From GCA-003244245 sp052390115 (lineage in GTDB: Bacteria > Actinomycetota > Actinomycetes > Mycobacteriales > Pseudonocardiaceae), in assembly GCA_052390115.1 (NCBI GenBank), contig JBQTHE010000032.1:1-64000 (forward strand): a stretch of 64,000 bases of DNA, read 5' to 3'. Below the pieces are notes generated by a model, which had not been told where the DNA came from, did not search any database, and worked only from the letters and a program-made list of their open reading frames with translations. A program made the position numbers and the translations under genes. Below, piece by piece: positions 52,029 through 63,040 of this stretch. The stretch's first letter is position 1. Every line of letters begins with the position of its first letter.

Positions 52029-53216
52029 TTGAACGGCGTAGTTCGCGGGCTGTTTGCCACGGTGATCGGGCTGGTGCTGATCGTCAGCGGTTGTACGGCT
52101 GCCCAGTCCCCCGGCGATCCGCCAGCCGGCGCGCCGCCTCCCTCTAACCAGGCCGGTCCGCTCCCGGCGGACTGCGCCGATCGGATCACCGAGCCCGAGC
52201 AGGCCAGCGCGGCCCTAGCGCGAGTACAGCCTGGAAGCATTGTGTGCTTGAGCGGCGATGGTCTCCGAGATGCTGAGCTGGAGGTGACGACCTCGGGAAC
52301 GCGCCAGCAGCCGATCACGCTCGTCTCTGATGGCGCGACCATGCGAAGCGTGAATGTCAAGGCCGACTACGTCGTCATCGAGGGCGTGACGCTGCGAGAC
52401 GGGGGTGGCCTGACCATGACGGGTCGCGGGCTCGTCGCTCGCAACAATGTGATCTACAACGCCGCCAAGGACGGCCTGGCCTGCATGCGCTGCGCTGACA
52501 CGCTCATCGAGTCGAACACCGTGCAGCGTGCCGACGGCACCGGGATCTGGTTCAGCGGCGAGCGGGTCACGGTCCGGAACAACACGGTGAGCGAGTCGGT
52601 GCTGCGCACTCAGAACGACGCCGACGGCATCCGGTTCTTCGGAAACGGTCACCGGCTGACCGGCAACACGATCAAGGACATCAAAGCGTCCGGCTACGGC
52701 GACGAGGGCCCGCACACCGATTGCTTCCAGACCTACGACAGCGCCGACACTCCCCCCACCTACGACGTCGTCATCGCCAACAATATCTGCGAGAACGTCG
52801 ACGTTCAGTGCCTGATCGCCACCATCGACGACCGCCGCGCCGCTAGCGCCCCGATGGGGCAGACCGCGATCACCTTCGAGGGCAACACCTGCGCGGTCAA
52901 TGGCGCGCAGGCGGTCTTGTTGCGGAACTTTCCCCAGGTCGTCGTGCGTGGCAACAACTTCTCCGGTCCTGGCGACCGCGCGGTGCAGCTCACCGGGGAA
53001 TCGACGGACGTCGCCGTGATCGGCAACACCATGACGGGCCGCATGCGCCCGTTCGAGATCGACCGGCAGTCCGAGCCGGGGTTCCGGGAATCCGGCAACA
53101 CGTCACGCTTCCGTGAGGGCTTTCCGACCGAACCTCAGGTCGGCGGACGAGATGGACAGGGCGCGCGTCCCGGTGAGCGCGGCGATCACCACCGACATGA
53201 CGGGCCCGGAGGTTGA
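52029..53216 (+). CDS. right-handed parallel beta-helix lipoprotein
   Basis: TTG 52029 follows GGGGAGGGA and gives a clean lipoprotein signal (GLVLIVSGC). The 395-residue product then shows beta-helix coils with N-ladder turns (VARNNVIYNAAKDGLACM, IESNTVQRADGTGIWFSG, VRNNTVSESVL, VANNICENVDV). This is the pattern of pectate-lyase-like carbohydrate-active or surface proteins. No catalytic set was identified. The Arg/Gly/His-rich tail after about residue 365 may be disordered. It is probably under BlaI control. Confidence 0.8.
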   Translation: MNGVVRGLFATVIGLVLIVSGCTAAQSPGDPPAGAPPPSNQAGPLPADCADRITEPEQASAALARVQPGSIVCLSGDGLRDAELEVTTSGTRQQPITLVSDGATMRSVNVKADYVVIEGVTLRDGGGLTMTGRGLVARNNVIYNAAKDGLACMRCADTLIESNTVQRADGTGIWFSGERVTVRNNTVSESVLRTQNDADGIRFFGNGHRLTGNTIKDIKASGYGDEGPHTDCFQTYDSADTPPTYDVVIANNICENVDVQCLIATIDDRRAASAPMGQTAITFEGNTCAVNGAQAVLLRNFPQVVVRGNNFSGPGDRAVQLTGESTDVAVIGNTMTGRMRPFEIDRQSEPGFRESGNTSRFREGFPTEPQVGGRDGQGARPGERGDHHRHDGPGG

Positions 53217-53259
53217 TCATGGCCGCCATCCGACGGTGTTCGGCCGGTGTCGACTCCGG

Positions 53260-54210
53260 TCAGCCCAGGAGGGGGCAGGACGTCAGGATTCCCGCCGCGA
53301 GCAACGCGGTACTTGCCAGGGCGGGCATGAATGCTGCGATCGTGCCGGCCAGCCCGGAGCGCAATGCGCGTCTGAGGCGACTGTGCTCCGGTCGATGTGA
53401 GGACAGCAGATTCAGCCTGAGCGCGATGCAGTCGCGTGCCATCCCCAGGCCATGAGCAGGAGTGCGGTGCGCCGACATACTCAGCAACGCCGAGCGGACC
53501 ACCCCGGCACCGTGTGAACGCGCGGCGACCGCGTCAGCGGACACCTCGACGAGCGCCCGCACCAGGTAAGGAGAGCGCCGCATCAACGGCAGCCACGGCA
53601 ACGCGACGGCGAGAGCCTCGGCGATCGCGACCATCAGGTGGTGACGACCGCGCAGATGGGCCCGCTCGTGCTCGAGGACGGCCGCGACGGCGTCCCCGGG
53701 GAGCCGACGGCGTAGCCATTCGCTGGCGACGATGAGCGAGGGCCGCCCCGCGACGCTGTAGGCCATCGGATCCGGCACGTCCAACCACAGCATGGAGCCC
53801 GGAGTTGCCCCGCCGGTGAGGATGCGGAGCAGGTCGAGGTGCTTGCGGTGCAGCGTCCGCCGCTGCCGCGCGTGACGGAGCAGCCCGGTGCCGCACCGCA
53901 CAGCGGCGAGGGCCGCGACCATCACTGACAGCAGGCCCGCAACCTCGTCGAACCGTGGCACAGATCCGTGTGACACCGCAGACCAGCAATGGTGCACCAG
54001 GGCCACGACTTGCCGCGCAGGCCCATGACCGGGAAGCAGTATCAGACTGGCGGCGGTCGCGAGGCTGACCAGCGTGCCGCCCACGAGGGCGATCCAGGTA
54101 ACCAGCAGGGTCTGCGGGTCGGCACCCCCATGAAGTCGGTAGTCGAGCAGCCGGGGAGCGATCCAGGCGACGAGCAGCGCGCCGAGTATCAGGACCAGGG
54201 CGATCGTCAT
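53260..54210 (-). CDS. M56 family (BlaR1-like) membrane metallopeptidase
   Basis: This 316-residue protein has membrane helices at both ends and the zinc site EHERAHLRGRHH (HExxH) near residue 185. It starts four bases inside the blaI gene end (overlap). M56 partners of BlaI cleave the repressor on sensing an inducer. This actinobacterial type lacks the penicillin-binding sensor domain of BlaR1, so the signal is unknown. Confidence 0.88.
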   Translation of the reverse strand: MTIALVLILGALLVAWIAPRLLDYRLHGGADPQTLLVTWIALVGGTLVSLATAASLILLPGHGPARQVVALVHHCWSAVSHGSVPRFDEVAGLLSVMVAALAAVRCGTGLLRHARQRRTLHRKHLDLLRILTGGATPGSMLWLDVPDPMAYSVAGRPSLIVASEWLRRRLPGDAVAAVLEHERAHLRGRHHLMVAIAEALAVALPWLPLMRRSPYLVRALVEVSADAVAARSHGAGVVRSALLSMSAHRTPAHGLGMARDCIALRLNLLSSHRPEHSRLRRALRSGLAGTIAAFMPALASTALLAAGILTSCPLLG

Positions 54211-54566
54211 TGGCTATTCCGCTCCCCCAGAGCGCGGCGCAGGATGGTCGACTCGCGGTCCGACGCCGACCTCGCGAAGTGCAGCAGCACCCCGTCGGGA
54301 TCACCCGTCGAGGCGAGCAGGTCGCGCAGGACGCGCGCGGCGGCCTCCTGCCGTGCCTCGGTCGGCCGGTACCGGTAGGCGCGACCGGATCGCTCCCGCT
54401 GTACCCAGCCCTTGCGGTGCAGGTTGTCCAGCACCGTCATGACGGTGGTGTAGGCCAGCGCCCGCGAGCGGTTGATCTCCGACAGGACGTCGCGGACCGT
54501 GAGCGGACTCTGGGCCTGCCACAGCACGCCCATCACCGCCTCTTCCAGCTCTCCCAATCCCTGCAT
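54207..54566 (-). CDS. BlaI/MecI/CopY family repressor
   Basis: This 119-residue winged-helix protein opens MQGLGELEEAVMGVLWQAQS. Its recognition helix is YTTVMTVLDNLHRKGWVQRE and it has a C-terminal dimerisation helix with the usual LLASTGDP region. It is the first gene of a two-gene operon with the M56 peptidase. Dyads of the kind recognised by actinobacterial BlaI lie 131-165 bases upstream of its start, which suggests autoregulation and control of neighbours. Confidence 0.92.
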   Translation of the reverse strand: MQGLGELEEAVMGVLWQAQSPLTVRDVLSEINRSRALAYTTVMTVLDNLHRKGWVQRERSGRAYRYRPTEARQEAAARVLRDLLASTGDPDGVLLHFARSASDRESTILRRALGERNSQ

Positions 54567-54696
54567 GGCACCGCCTCCGAAGCCAAGGGTACGGCCACGC
54601 AGCGTGGATGAGGTAGTGGTGATCTGCCGCCCGCCGGGTCCGTCACGTCACCGTGCGCGACGGGCAGCCCGCGATGCTCACCGGTAACGGCACCTC

Positions 54697-54731
54697 TACT
54701 ACGACCGATAGTTGTACTATGAAAGATAGTA
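54697..54731. promoter_or_regulatory. two tandem BlaI-type operators
   Basis: TACTAC-GACCG-ATAGTT (54697-54713) is followed, one base later, by TACTAT-GAAAG-ATAGTA (54715-54731), an exact dyad. They are 18 bp apart, so they lie nearly two helical turns apart on one face. They sit upstream of blaI and overlap the end of the truncated ccdA frame. They are the best sites of the set. Confidence 0.8.
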
Positions 54732-54941
54732 GCTGACGCGCAACCGGCTACCGTGCCGTGTGGTGACGCCGTTGGTGTCGGTGGGTGCGGCGTCCGCGCC
54801 GACCAGTCCGGCAAGGTAGGCCAGGTAGCCAGGGACCAGTGGGATGCAGCACGGGGAGGCGAAGGAGATCGCTCCGGCCGCCAGTGCCACCAGGGCGGCC
54901 AGTAGCAGCGGCCCCGAGATGGCCAGATCGGTCACATTCAT
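54717..54941 (-). pseudogene. truncated cytochrome c biogenesis protein CcdA
   Basis: The frame gives 74 residues with the CcdA N-terminus: a helix (GPLLLAALVALAAGAISFAS) and the redox pair region PCCIPLVPGYLAYLAGLVGA. Full CcdA has about six helices and over 200 residues. This frame stops inside the operator dyad (SYYLS*), so all later helices, including the second catalytic Cys, are lost. Its own start region carries another operator at 54964. A recombination at operator sequences could have removed the rest. Confidence 0.75.
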
Positions 54942-54963
54942 CGCTGAGTCCTGTCGACTGCTC

Positions 54964-54980
54964 TACTACGCCGGATAGTA
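54964..54980. promoter_or_regulatory. BlaI-type operator between ccdA' and methyltransferase
   Basis: TACTAC-GCCGG-ATAGTA matches the dyad class seen at 54697-54731. It lies in the divergent spacer, 23 bases from the ccdA' start and 27 bases before the methyltransferase start. It could control both. Confidence 0.75.
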
Positions 54981-55006
54981 CGGTGGAGCGATGCGGAGGT
55001 GGTGAC

Positions 55007-55639
55007 ATGGTGGCCGGGAGCGCACGGCGTGCCCGATGGCGGCGGTACTGGGACCGGCATTCCAGGACCTACGACCGCGAGATGCGCTTCTTCGACCGTG
55101 TGCTGTTCCGCGACACCAGGAGCTGGATCTGCCAGCAGGTGAGCGGTGAGGTGCTCGAGGTCGCCATCGGTACCGGCCTGAACCTGGAGCACTACCCGCC
55201 CGACGTCCGGTTGACCGGTATCGAGCTCAGCCAGGACATGCTCGCGATCGCGCGGCGACGCGCAGTTGAGCTCGACCGTGATGTTGCACTCCAGGTGGGC
55301 GATGCCGAATCACTCGAGATGTGCAGTGCCACCTTCGACACGGTGGTGTGCACCTTCTCGCTGTGCGCCATCCCCGACCACCGCAAGGCGCTCGCCGAGA
55401 TGGCACGGGTGCTGCGACCCGGCGGAGTGCTGCTGCTTGCTGACCACGTGGCCAGTTCGGGTCGGGTGTTGCGGGCCAGTCAGCGCCTCCTCGAGCTGGT
55501 GACGATCCCGGTGGGCGGCGAGCACTTCCTGCGCCGCCCCATAGAGCACGTCCGCGCCGCAGGGTTCCGGATCGAACGCCATGACCGGTTCGCGGCAGGG
55601 ATTGTCGAACGACTTGCCGCGCGCAAGCCCGCTGGCTGA
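55007..55639 (+). CDS. class I SAM-dependent methyltransferase
   Basis: ATG 55007 follows GGAGGTGG. The 210-residue protein has motif I VLEVAIGTGLNLEHYP, GIELSQDMLAIARRRA, DTVVCTFSLCAIPDHRKALA and LRPGGVLLLADHVASSG. This is the UbiE/phosphatidylethanolamine-N-methyltransferase-like pattern. The length fits phospholipid- or small-molecule-type enzymes. A BlaI-type operator lies directly upstream, which suggests it belongs to that regulon. Confidence 0.85.
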   Translation: MVAGSARRARWRRYWDRHSRTYDREMRFFDRVLFRDTRSWICQQVSGEVLEVAIGTGLNLEHYPPDVRLTGIELSQDMLAIARRRAVELDRDVALQVGDAESLEMCSATFDTVVCTFSLCAIPDHRKALAEMARVLRPGGVLLLADHVASSGRVLRASQRLLELVTIPVGGEHFLRRPIEHVRAAGFRIERHDRFAAGIVERLAARKPAG

Positions 55640-55691
55640 CCGGCACGTCCAGGCGATCCCTCTCGGGGCCGCATCGGAGATATGCGGCTGA

Positions 55692-55920
55692 TCAGCTCCC
55701 CCGGTACCGGGTTCGGAAGGTGCGGCCGCCGTCGCCGCTCACGTGCACGGTGCCCTCGGGGGTGATCCCGATGATGTCTCCGACCCACCCAAGCCGAACG
55801 GGTCCACGGCGACCGCCCGCGGGGCGTCCAGGGCTGGCGGATGCCGAAAGTCGGGCGGGGGCGCGACGGGGAGCGGGAGGGCGGGGTCACGTTGTGCGAG
55901 CACCTGGTTTCGTGTGGTAT
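55692..55920 (-). pseudogene. C-terminal scrap of a BNR/sialidase-like protein
   Basis: The minus strand ends with GDIIGITPEGTVHVSGDGGR and TFRTRYRGS*, a BNR/Asp-box (SGDGGRTF) typical of exo-sialidase-like beta-propellers. Upstream the reading continues, one frame off, as DAPRAVAVDPFG. Only about 70 residues remain. A half-site AGATAGTA near 55939-55946 may be a decayed BlaI operator. Confidence 0.5.
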
Positions 55921-56144
55921 CTATGTTCTCCGTAGCGAGATAGTATTTGGGCTGGATCGCGTGGGTCCTGGCGGCCGACCTGCCCCCTGTCGGCGCTTGC
56001 GGCGGCTGTGCTTGGGTTCCGGGTCGGCAGGACGCTACGGAAGCTTTGTCCACAGTTCATCCACAGTGGACACGATCGAGTGAGGGTTGTCCTCAATGGG
56101 CTTGCGCGTGCTCGGCGCTCCTGTCGCCGCCATAGGGTGCTGGC

Positions 56145-56588
56145 GTGCGGGGTAAGGGGAGGATCTTCCGCTGGCGGGCGCCCATGCTTGGCCTCGCCCT
56201 CCTATCCCTGTTCGCATTCTCGATCCTGCAGGTTGCCGAGTGCGTGGTTGCTGTCAGTGCTGGATCGCACGGCGCGGCTCACGCTACGGGGGAGCATGCA
56301 CGCAGCGAGTCTGCTCACAGCGAGTCTGAGGGGATTGGGCCGGCAGGCCACCAGTGCCACCACAACGCCGGTCACCAGCACCAGGATGCCGCCGACAAGG
56401 CATACGCCTCGCCGCGCCGGGTGATCGATCTCGGGCCTGCCCCGGTGGGCCCCGACGCAACTGACTTGTCGGCGGCTAGCGCGCTGGTCCTGCTCGGGCT
56501 CCGGTGGCGAGGCCCGCCATCCTCGGTTTCTCAATCATTTCCATCGGGACGTCAGATCCTGATCTCCAGGTGCGTCGCGCGGACGTGA
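56145..56588 (+). CDS. hypothetical His-rich membrane protein
   Basis: GTG 56145 may be leaderless, with CATAGGGT 10-17 bases before it. The 147-residue protein has one strong hydrophobic segment (APMLGLALLSLFAFSILQVA), then a His/Ser/Glu-rich segment including HQCHHNAGHQHQD. A second weaker helix (LSAASALVLLGLRW) lies near the C-terminus. The layout parallels DUF6153-like proteins and suggests metal binding outside the membrane. Not assigned to a family. Confidence 0.55.
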   Translation: MRGKGRIFRWRAPMLGLALLSLFAFSILQVAECVVAVSAGSHGAAHATGEHARSESAHSESEGIGPAGHQCHHNAGHQHQDAADKAYASPRRVIDLGPAPVGPDATDLSAASALVLLGLRWRGPPSSVSQSFPSGRQILISRCVART

Positions 56589-56689
56589 GGTACGCCCCCG
56601 CGACGACCTGATCTCGCCTGCCGGCAGGGCAGATGCGGGTCGCCGCTGCGCGCCGCCGCCCTCGCCACCTTCCAGGAGAGATCAGGTTC

Positions 56690-57826
56690 ATGGAGATATT
56701 GCTTCAGCGCGCGCTCGACGCGCGGCACACCAGACCGTCCCCCGCCCGCCTACTGACCCACGGATACGCGCCCCGCTGCGACACGGTCGCCGGTGCTGTC
56801 GGCAGCACTCCGGTGCTGTGGATCGACCGGCCGCTGAACCTTGAGGGACGCGGATTCTGGGCGAAGCTCGAAGGGTACAACCCGGGTGGGATGAAGGACC
56901 GCGCGGCGCTACACATGGTCCAGCGCGCCCGCGAGCGCAGTGACCTGCTACCAGGCGGGATGATCGTCGAGTCGACGAGCGGGACGCTGGGGCTGGGGCT
57001 GGCGCTGGCCGGCATCACCTACGGACACCCCGTGACGCTGGTCACCGACCCGGGCCTGGAGCCGATCATGCACCGGCTGCTGACCGCCTACGGGGCACGG
57101 GTCCATGTCGTCGATAGCCCACACCCCGCTGGGGGTTGGCAGGAGGCTCGGCGTCAGCGGGTCGGCGAGCTGCTGGCCGAGCATCCGGGCTCGTTTGGCC
57201 CAGACCAATACAACAACCCAGATAACGTGGCCGGGTACGCGCCGCTGGCGTTGGAACTCGTCGCTCAGCTGGGGCGGGTCGATGTGCTGGTGTGCTCGGT
57301 GGGCACCGGTGGCCATTCGGCTGGTGTAAGCCGGGCATTGCGTGAGTTCTTCCCACACCTGCGTCTGGTCGGCGTCGACACCGTGGGCTCCACGATCTTC
57401 GGGCAGCCCGCCCGGACTCGGTTGATGCGCGGCCTGGGGTCGAGCATCTACCCGCGCAACGTCGACTATCCCGCCTTCGATGAGGTGCACTGGGTCGCGC
57501 CCGGCGAGGCGGTACGTGCCGCGCGACTGCTCGCCGGCGCGCAGTACGCCAGCGGCGGCTGGAGTGTGGGCGCCGTGGCTCTGGTCGCGAGCTGGCTGGC
57601 CCGCACCGAGGAACCGGACACGCGGATCGCCGCGGTGTTCCCTGACGGTCCACAACGCTACTTCGACACCGTGTTCAACGACGACTACTGCCACCGGCAC
57701 GGGTTGCTGACTGCCCACCTGCCGACTGAACCCGATGAGATCGGCCACCCCACCGAGCGCGAGGTGGTGCGCTGGACTCGGTGCCGCCGCGTGCTGGAGC
57801 CGACAGCCGGGCAGGAGGGCTGCTGA
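56690..57826 (+). CDS. PLP-dependent cysteine-synthase family protein
   Basis: This 378-residue fold-type II enzyme starts at ATG 56690 after CAGGAGAG. It has the Schiff-base Lys in NPGGMKDRAALHMV (one residue shorter than the usual PGGSxKDR), the substrate loop VESTSGTLGLGLALAG, and the glycine loop CSVGTGGHSAG. Family members make Cys or beta-substituted Ala derivatives, and some (SbnA-like) feed metallophores. Its stop overlaps the start of an MFS gene by one base, so a synthase/exporter unit is likely. The product is unknown. Confidence 0.85.
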   Translation: MEILLQRALDARHTRPSPARLLTHGYAPRCDTVAGAVGSTPVLWIDRPLNLEGRGFWAKLEGYNPGGMKDRAALHMVQRARERSDLLPGGMIVESTSGTLGLGLALAGITYGHPVTLVTDPGLEPIMHRLLTAYGARVHVVDSPHPAGGWQEARRQRVGELLAEHPGSFGPDQYNNPDNVAGYAPLALELVAQLGRVDVLVCSVGTGGHSAGVSRALREFFPHLRLVGVDTVGSTIFGQPARTRLMRGLGSSIYPRNVDYPAFDEVHWVAPGEAVRAARLLAGAQYASGGWSVGAVALVASWLARTEEPDTRIAAVFPDGPQRYFDTVFNDDYCHRHGLLTAHLPTEPDEIGHPTEREVVRWTRCRRVLEPTAGQEGC

Positions 57827-59103
57827 TGCGCACGATCGCGCAGTTCCGCTCGTTTGACCGGCCGGTGCAGCTGCTGCTGCTCAACCAGTTCAGCATCAAC
57901 ATTGGCTTTTACATGCTCATCCCGTACCTCGCCGGGTACTTGGCGGGTGATCTCGGGCTTGCCGTCTGGGTCGTCGGCCTGGTGCTGGGTGTGCGGAACT
58001 TCGCCCAGCAGGGCATGTTCCTCATCGGCGGCACGCTGGCCGACCGGCTGGGCTACAAACCGCTGATCGTGGCGGGTTTCGTGCTGCGTACCGCCGGCTT
58101 CGGGCTGTTGGCCCTGGTGGACTCGGTGCCCGCGCTCATTGCAGCCACGGCTGCCATCGGTTTCGCCGGGGCGCTGTTCAACCCCGCGGTCCGTGCCTAC
58201 CTCGCCCACGACGCCGGCGAGCGGCGGGTGGAGGCCTTCGCGCTGTTCAACATCTTCTACCAGACCGGGATCCTGCTCGGCCCGCTGCTCGGGCTGGCGC
58301 TGACCGGAATCGACTTCCGCCTCACGTGTGCCGTCGCGGCGGGCGTGTTCGCGGTGCTCAGCGTTGCGCAGCTGCGCGCGCTGCCGCAGCGCCGGGGCTG
58401 CGACACCACGGACGGCGGGGCAAGCTCGGTATTGACGCAGTGGCGTTCAGTGCTGGGGAACCGCTCGTTCGTGCTCTTCTCGATCGCCATGATCGGCAGC
58501 TACGTGCTGGCCTTCCAGGTCTACCTCGCGCTACCGCTGGAGGTACGTCGCCTCGCCGGCAGCGGCGTGGCGGGGACGGTCGGAGTGGCCGCCCTGTTCG
58601 CGGTCTCGGGGCTGCTTACCATCGCCGGGCAGACCCGGATCACGGCATGGTGCCGCAACCGCTGGGGCCCGGGCCGCTGCCTGGTGGTGGGCCTGGGCCT
58701 GATGGCCGCGGCGTTCCTGCCGCCGCTGGCCACCGCGACCGCAACGGCCGGCGCTACACCAGTGTCCACCGCGGTGCTGCTGGCGCCGCTGGTGTGCTCC
58801 GCAGCACTGCTCGCCCTGGGCACTATCATCGTGTTCCCCTTCGAGATGGACACCATCGTCAGACTCGCCGACAACCGGTTGGTGGCCACGCACTACGGCC
58901 TGTACAACACCGTGTGCGGGATCGGGATCATGCTGGGGAACCTGCTCACCGGCACCGCACTGGACCTGGGCAGGGCCGCTGGCCTGCCGGCGCTGCCGTG
59001 GCTCGCCCTGACCGCGATCGGTCTGCTCTGCGCCGCAGGAATCCGCGGGCTCGACCGGGCAGACCGGCTGCAGCGCCCTGCTGCCGCCGTCACTTCCGCA
59101 TGA
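57826..59103 (+). CDS. MFS transporter
   Basis: This 425-residue, 12-helix MFS protein has the loop 2-3 motif GGTLADRLGYKPLIVAGF and an N-terminal helix LNQFSINIGFYMLIPYLAG, typical of drug and small-molecule exporters. It is co-translated with the PLP enzyme (TGATG junction), which suggests export of that enzyme's product or uptake of its precursor. Confidence 0.88.
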   Translation: MRTIAQFRSFDRPVQLLLLNQFSINIGFYMLIPYLAGYLAGDLGLAVWVVGLVLGVRNFAQQGMFLIGGTLADRLGYKPLIVAGFVLRTAGFGLLALVDSVPALIAATAAIGFAGALFNPAVRAYLAHDAGERRVEAFALFNIFYQTGILLGPLLGLALTGIDFRLTCAVAAGVFAVLSVAQLRALPQRRGCDTTDGGASSVLTQWRSVLGNRSFVLFSIAMIGSYVLAFQVYLALPLEVRRLAGSGVAGTVGVAALFAVSGLLTIAGQTRITAWCRNRWGPGRCLVVGLGLMAAAFLPPLATATATAGATPVSTAVLLAPLVCSAALLALGTIIVFPFEMDTIVRLADNRLVATHYGLYNTVCGIGIMLGNLLTGTALDLGRAAGLPALPWLALTAIGLLCAAGIRGLDRADRLQRPAAAVTSA

Positions 59104-59271
59104 CCTCGGTGGACCTCACGGCAGCGCGGGGGCGCTGGCCTGAGTGCTCGGGCGGTGTCCGTCCCCGTGCCCGGTGCCCTCAGCGCCGGACGCGCCACCG
59201 TGCGCGCCGGAGGCTGGCCGCGCCCAGCCCGCCCAGGACGATCGCGCGGCGCCGACTGATCGGCGCCGGCT

Positions 59272-59490
59272 TCATTGCAGCTCGGCGCGACGCTGACGGT
59301 ATTCCTGGTCGTCGATCTCACCGCGGGCGTACCGCTCATCGAGGATCTGCTGGGCAGTGGACGAGCCTGGTAGTGACGAGAGTCCACGACCCTGCGCCAG
59401 CCGTACCCCCACATAACCCAAAGTCAGCAGACCAGCCAGAATCAGAACGGGCCAGATCCAGATCCAGCCCATCGCCCATCCGCACATCAC
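59272..59490 (-). CDS. small SHOCT-domain membrane protein
   Basis: This 72-residue protein has one membrane helix (WIWIWPVLILAGLLTLGYVG) and a C-terminal SHOCT motif ILDERYARGEIDDQEYRQRR. SHOCT is a short oligomerisation motif. Its start lies four bases inside the end of the DivIVA-like gene, so the two are probably co-expressed. Confidence 0.85.
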   Translation of the reverse strand: MMCGWAMGWIWIWPVLILAGLLTLGYVGVRLAQGRGLSSLPGSSTAQQILDERYARGEIDDQEYRQRRAELQ

Positions 59491-60209
59491 GGCTGCATCA
59501 CGTCCTCACTGACACTCATGACGCGGTTTCCCCGGCGCCGTTGGTGGGGGGTCTGCGGTTCGGTGCAGACACCCTGCACGTCGGCCCGGATCGTGGCGAT
59601 CAGCTGCTCCACCTCATCGACCTGGTCGAGCAGCACGGCCCGGGCACGCAACGCGCCCAACGCGCGGTCGGCCTGCTGGATGCACCGGTCCATCCGGCGC
59701 TCGGCAGCGCGCAGCCGTTCCCAACGCTGCTCGGTCTCGACGCGCAGCGCGTCCCACCGCTGCCGCAGGGCGTCCTCGGTCTGCTGGGCCCGGCGTTCGG
59801 CATCCTCGACCCGGCACCGGGCGGCGTCGGCATCGCTCTGCGCCGCCGACCGCAGGGACTCGGCGTGCCGGGTGAGCGCGGCAGCGCTCTCTTGCGCCTG
59901 GCGGGTGATCGCGGCTGCAGCCCGCTCTGCCCGCTCGTGGATGATCTTGGCGTCCTGCTCGGTCTCGGCGCGCCCGCTCTCGACCACGTCGCGCACCGAC
60001 CGCGCGAGTGCGTCGATGTCGTTGTGCAGGCTGCCGTTGTCGGCCAGCGCCCGGGTGCGCTCCTCGGCGAGCACCGCGACGCGGCTGATCGCCGCCCCGT
60101 AGTCGGTCGCGACCTCGCGGAGGAAGGCCTCGACCTGGTGGCGGTCATAGCCGCGCGCCCAGCGGCGGCGGAAGGTCTTGGCGGACACCTCGTCGGGCAG
60201 TAGCGGCAT
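59487..60209 (-). CDS. DivIVA-domain coiled-coil protein
   Basis: The N-terminus matches a DivIVA membrane-binding domain: EVSAKTFRRRWARGYDRHQV, then EAFLREVATDYGAAI. About 150 residues of continuous coiled coil follow (ERAERAAAAITRQAQESAAA, RCRVEDAERRAQQTEDALRQ). The 240-residue length is shorter than polar-growth Wag31. It probably organises at the membrane, with an unknown partner. It lies three bases from the end of copA. Confidence 0.8.
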   Translation of the reverse strand: MPLLPDEVSAKTFRRRWARGYDRHQVEAFLREVATDYGAAISRVAVLAEERTRALADNGSLHNDIDALARSVRDVVESGRAETEQDAKIIHERAERAAAAITRQAQESAAALTRHAESLRSAAQSDADAARCRVEDAERRAQQTEDALRQRWDALRVETEQRWERLRAAERRMDRCIQQADRALGALRARAVLLDQVDEVEQLIATIRADVQGVCTEPQTPHQRRRGNRVMSVSEDVMQP

Positions 60210-60212
60210 CGG

Positions 60213-62669
<2,457 letters not shown>

Positions 62670-62676
62670 CGTCCTG

Positions 62677-63003
62677 TCACTCCTCGGCAGAGACGTCCAA
62701 GCCTGGAGCGGCGCAGTCGGCGACGGTCGCTGGTCGAAAGACGTGACGGTCGAACTTGAGCGTTTCCATCAGCTCGTCGACGATCTCCGCGGTGCGCCCT
62801 TGCTGCATCGCCTTGGCAACGCACGTCTCCAGGTGCCGGCGCAGCATGATCCGGCTCGCTCCGTCCACCAGGCCCTGCACCGCCGCGAGCTGCTTCATCA
62901 CGTCCGGGCAGTAGGCATCGTTCTCGACCATGCCCAGAACGCCGTTGAGCTGCCCCCGCGCCGTCTTCAGACGATTGACGACCGATCGCTGATGCACATC
63001 CAT
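62677..63003 (-). CDS. csoR: CsoR/FrmR-family metal-sensing repressor
   Basis: This 108-residue helical repressor has Cys32, His57 and Cys61 (YCPDVMKQL; RHLETCV), the Cu(I) site of CsoR. The start is ATG 63003, whose codon forms the edge of an 18-bp palindrome, so the message may be leaderless. It heads the operon with copA and should release DNA when Cu(I) binds. Confidence 0.9.
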   Translation of the reverse strand: MDVHQRSVVNRLKTARGQLNGVLGMVENDAYCPDVMKQLAAVQGLVDGASRIMLRRHLETCVAKAMQQGRTAEIVDELMETLKFDRHVFRPATVADCAAPGLDVSAEE

Positions 63004-63040
63004 GCCTCACCCTACCCCAGCGGGGGTAGGGTGAGGCATG
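63001..63040. promoter_or_regulatory. CsoR operator, perfect 18-bp palindrome
   Basis: CATGCCTCACCCTACCCC (63001-63018) and its exact reverse complement (63023-63040) flank four bases. The core CCTACCCC-N4-GGGGTAGG is the G-tract dyad expected for CsoR. It covers the csoR start codon. Confidence 0.88.

Noticed and set aside
58326..60203. A 625-codon plus-strand frame across the MFS, SHOCT and DivIVA genes
   Set aside because: The product has no sensible composition. It is an out-of-frame and antisense shadow typical of high-GC DNA.
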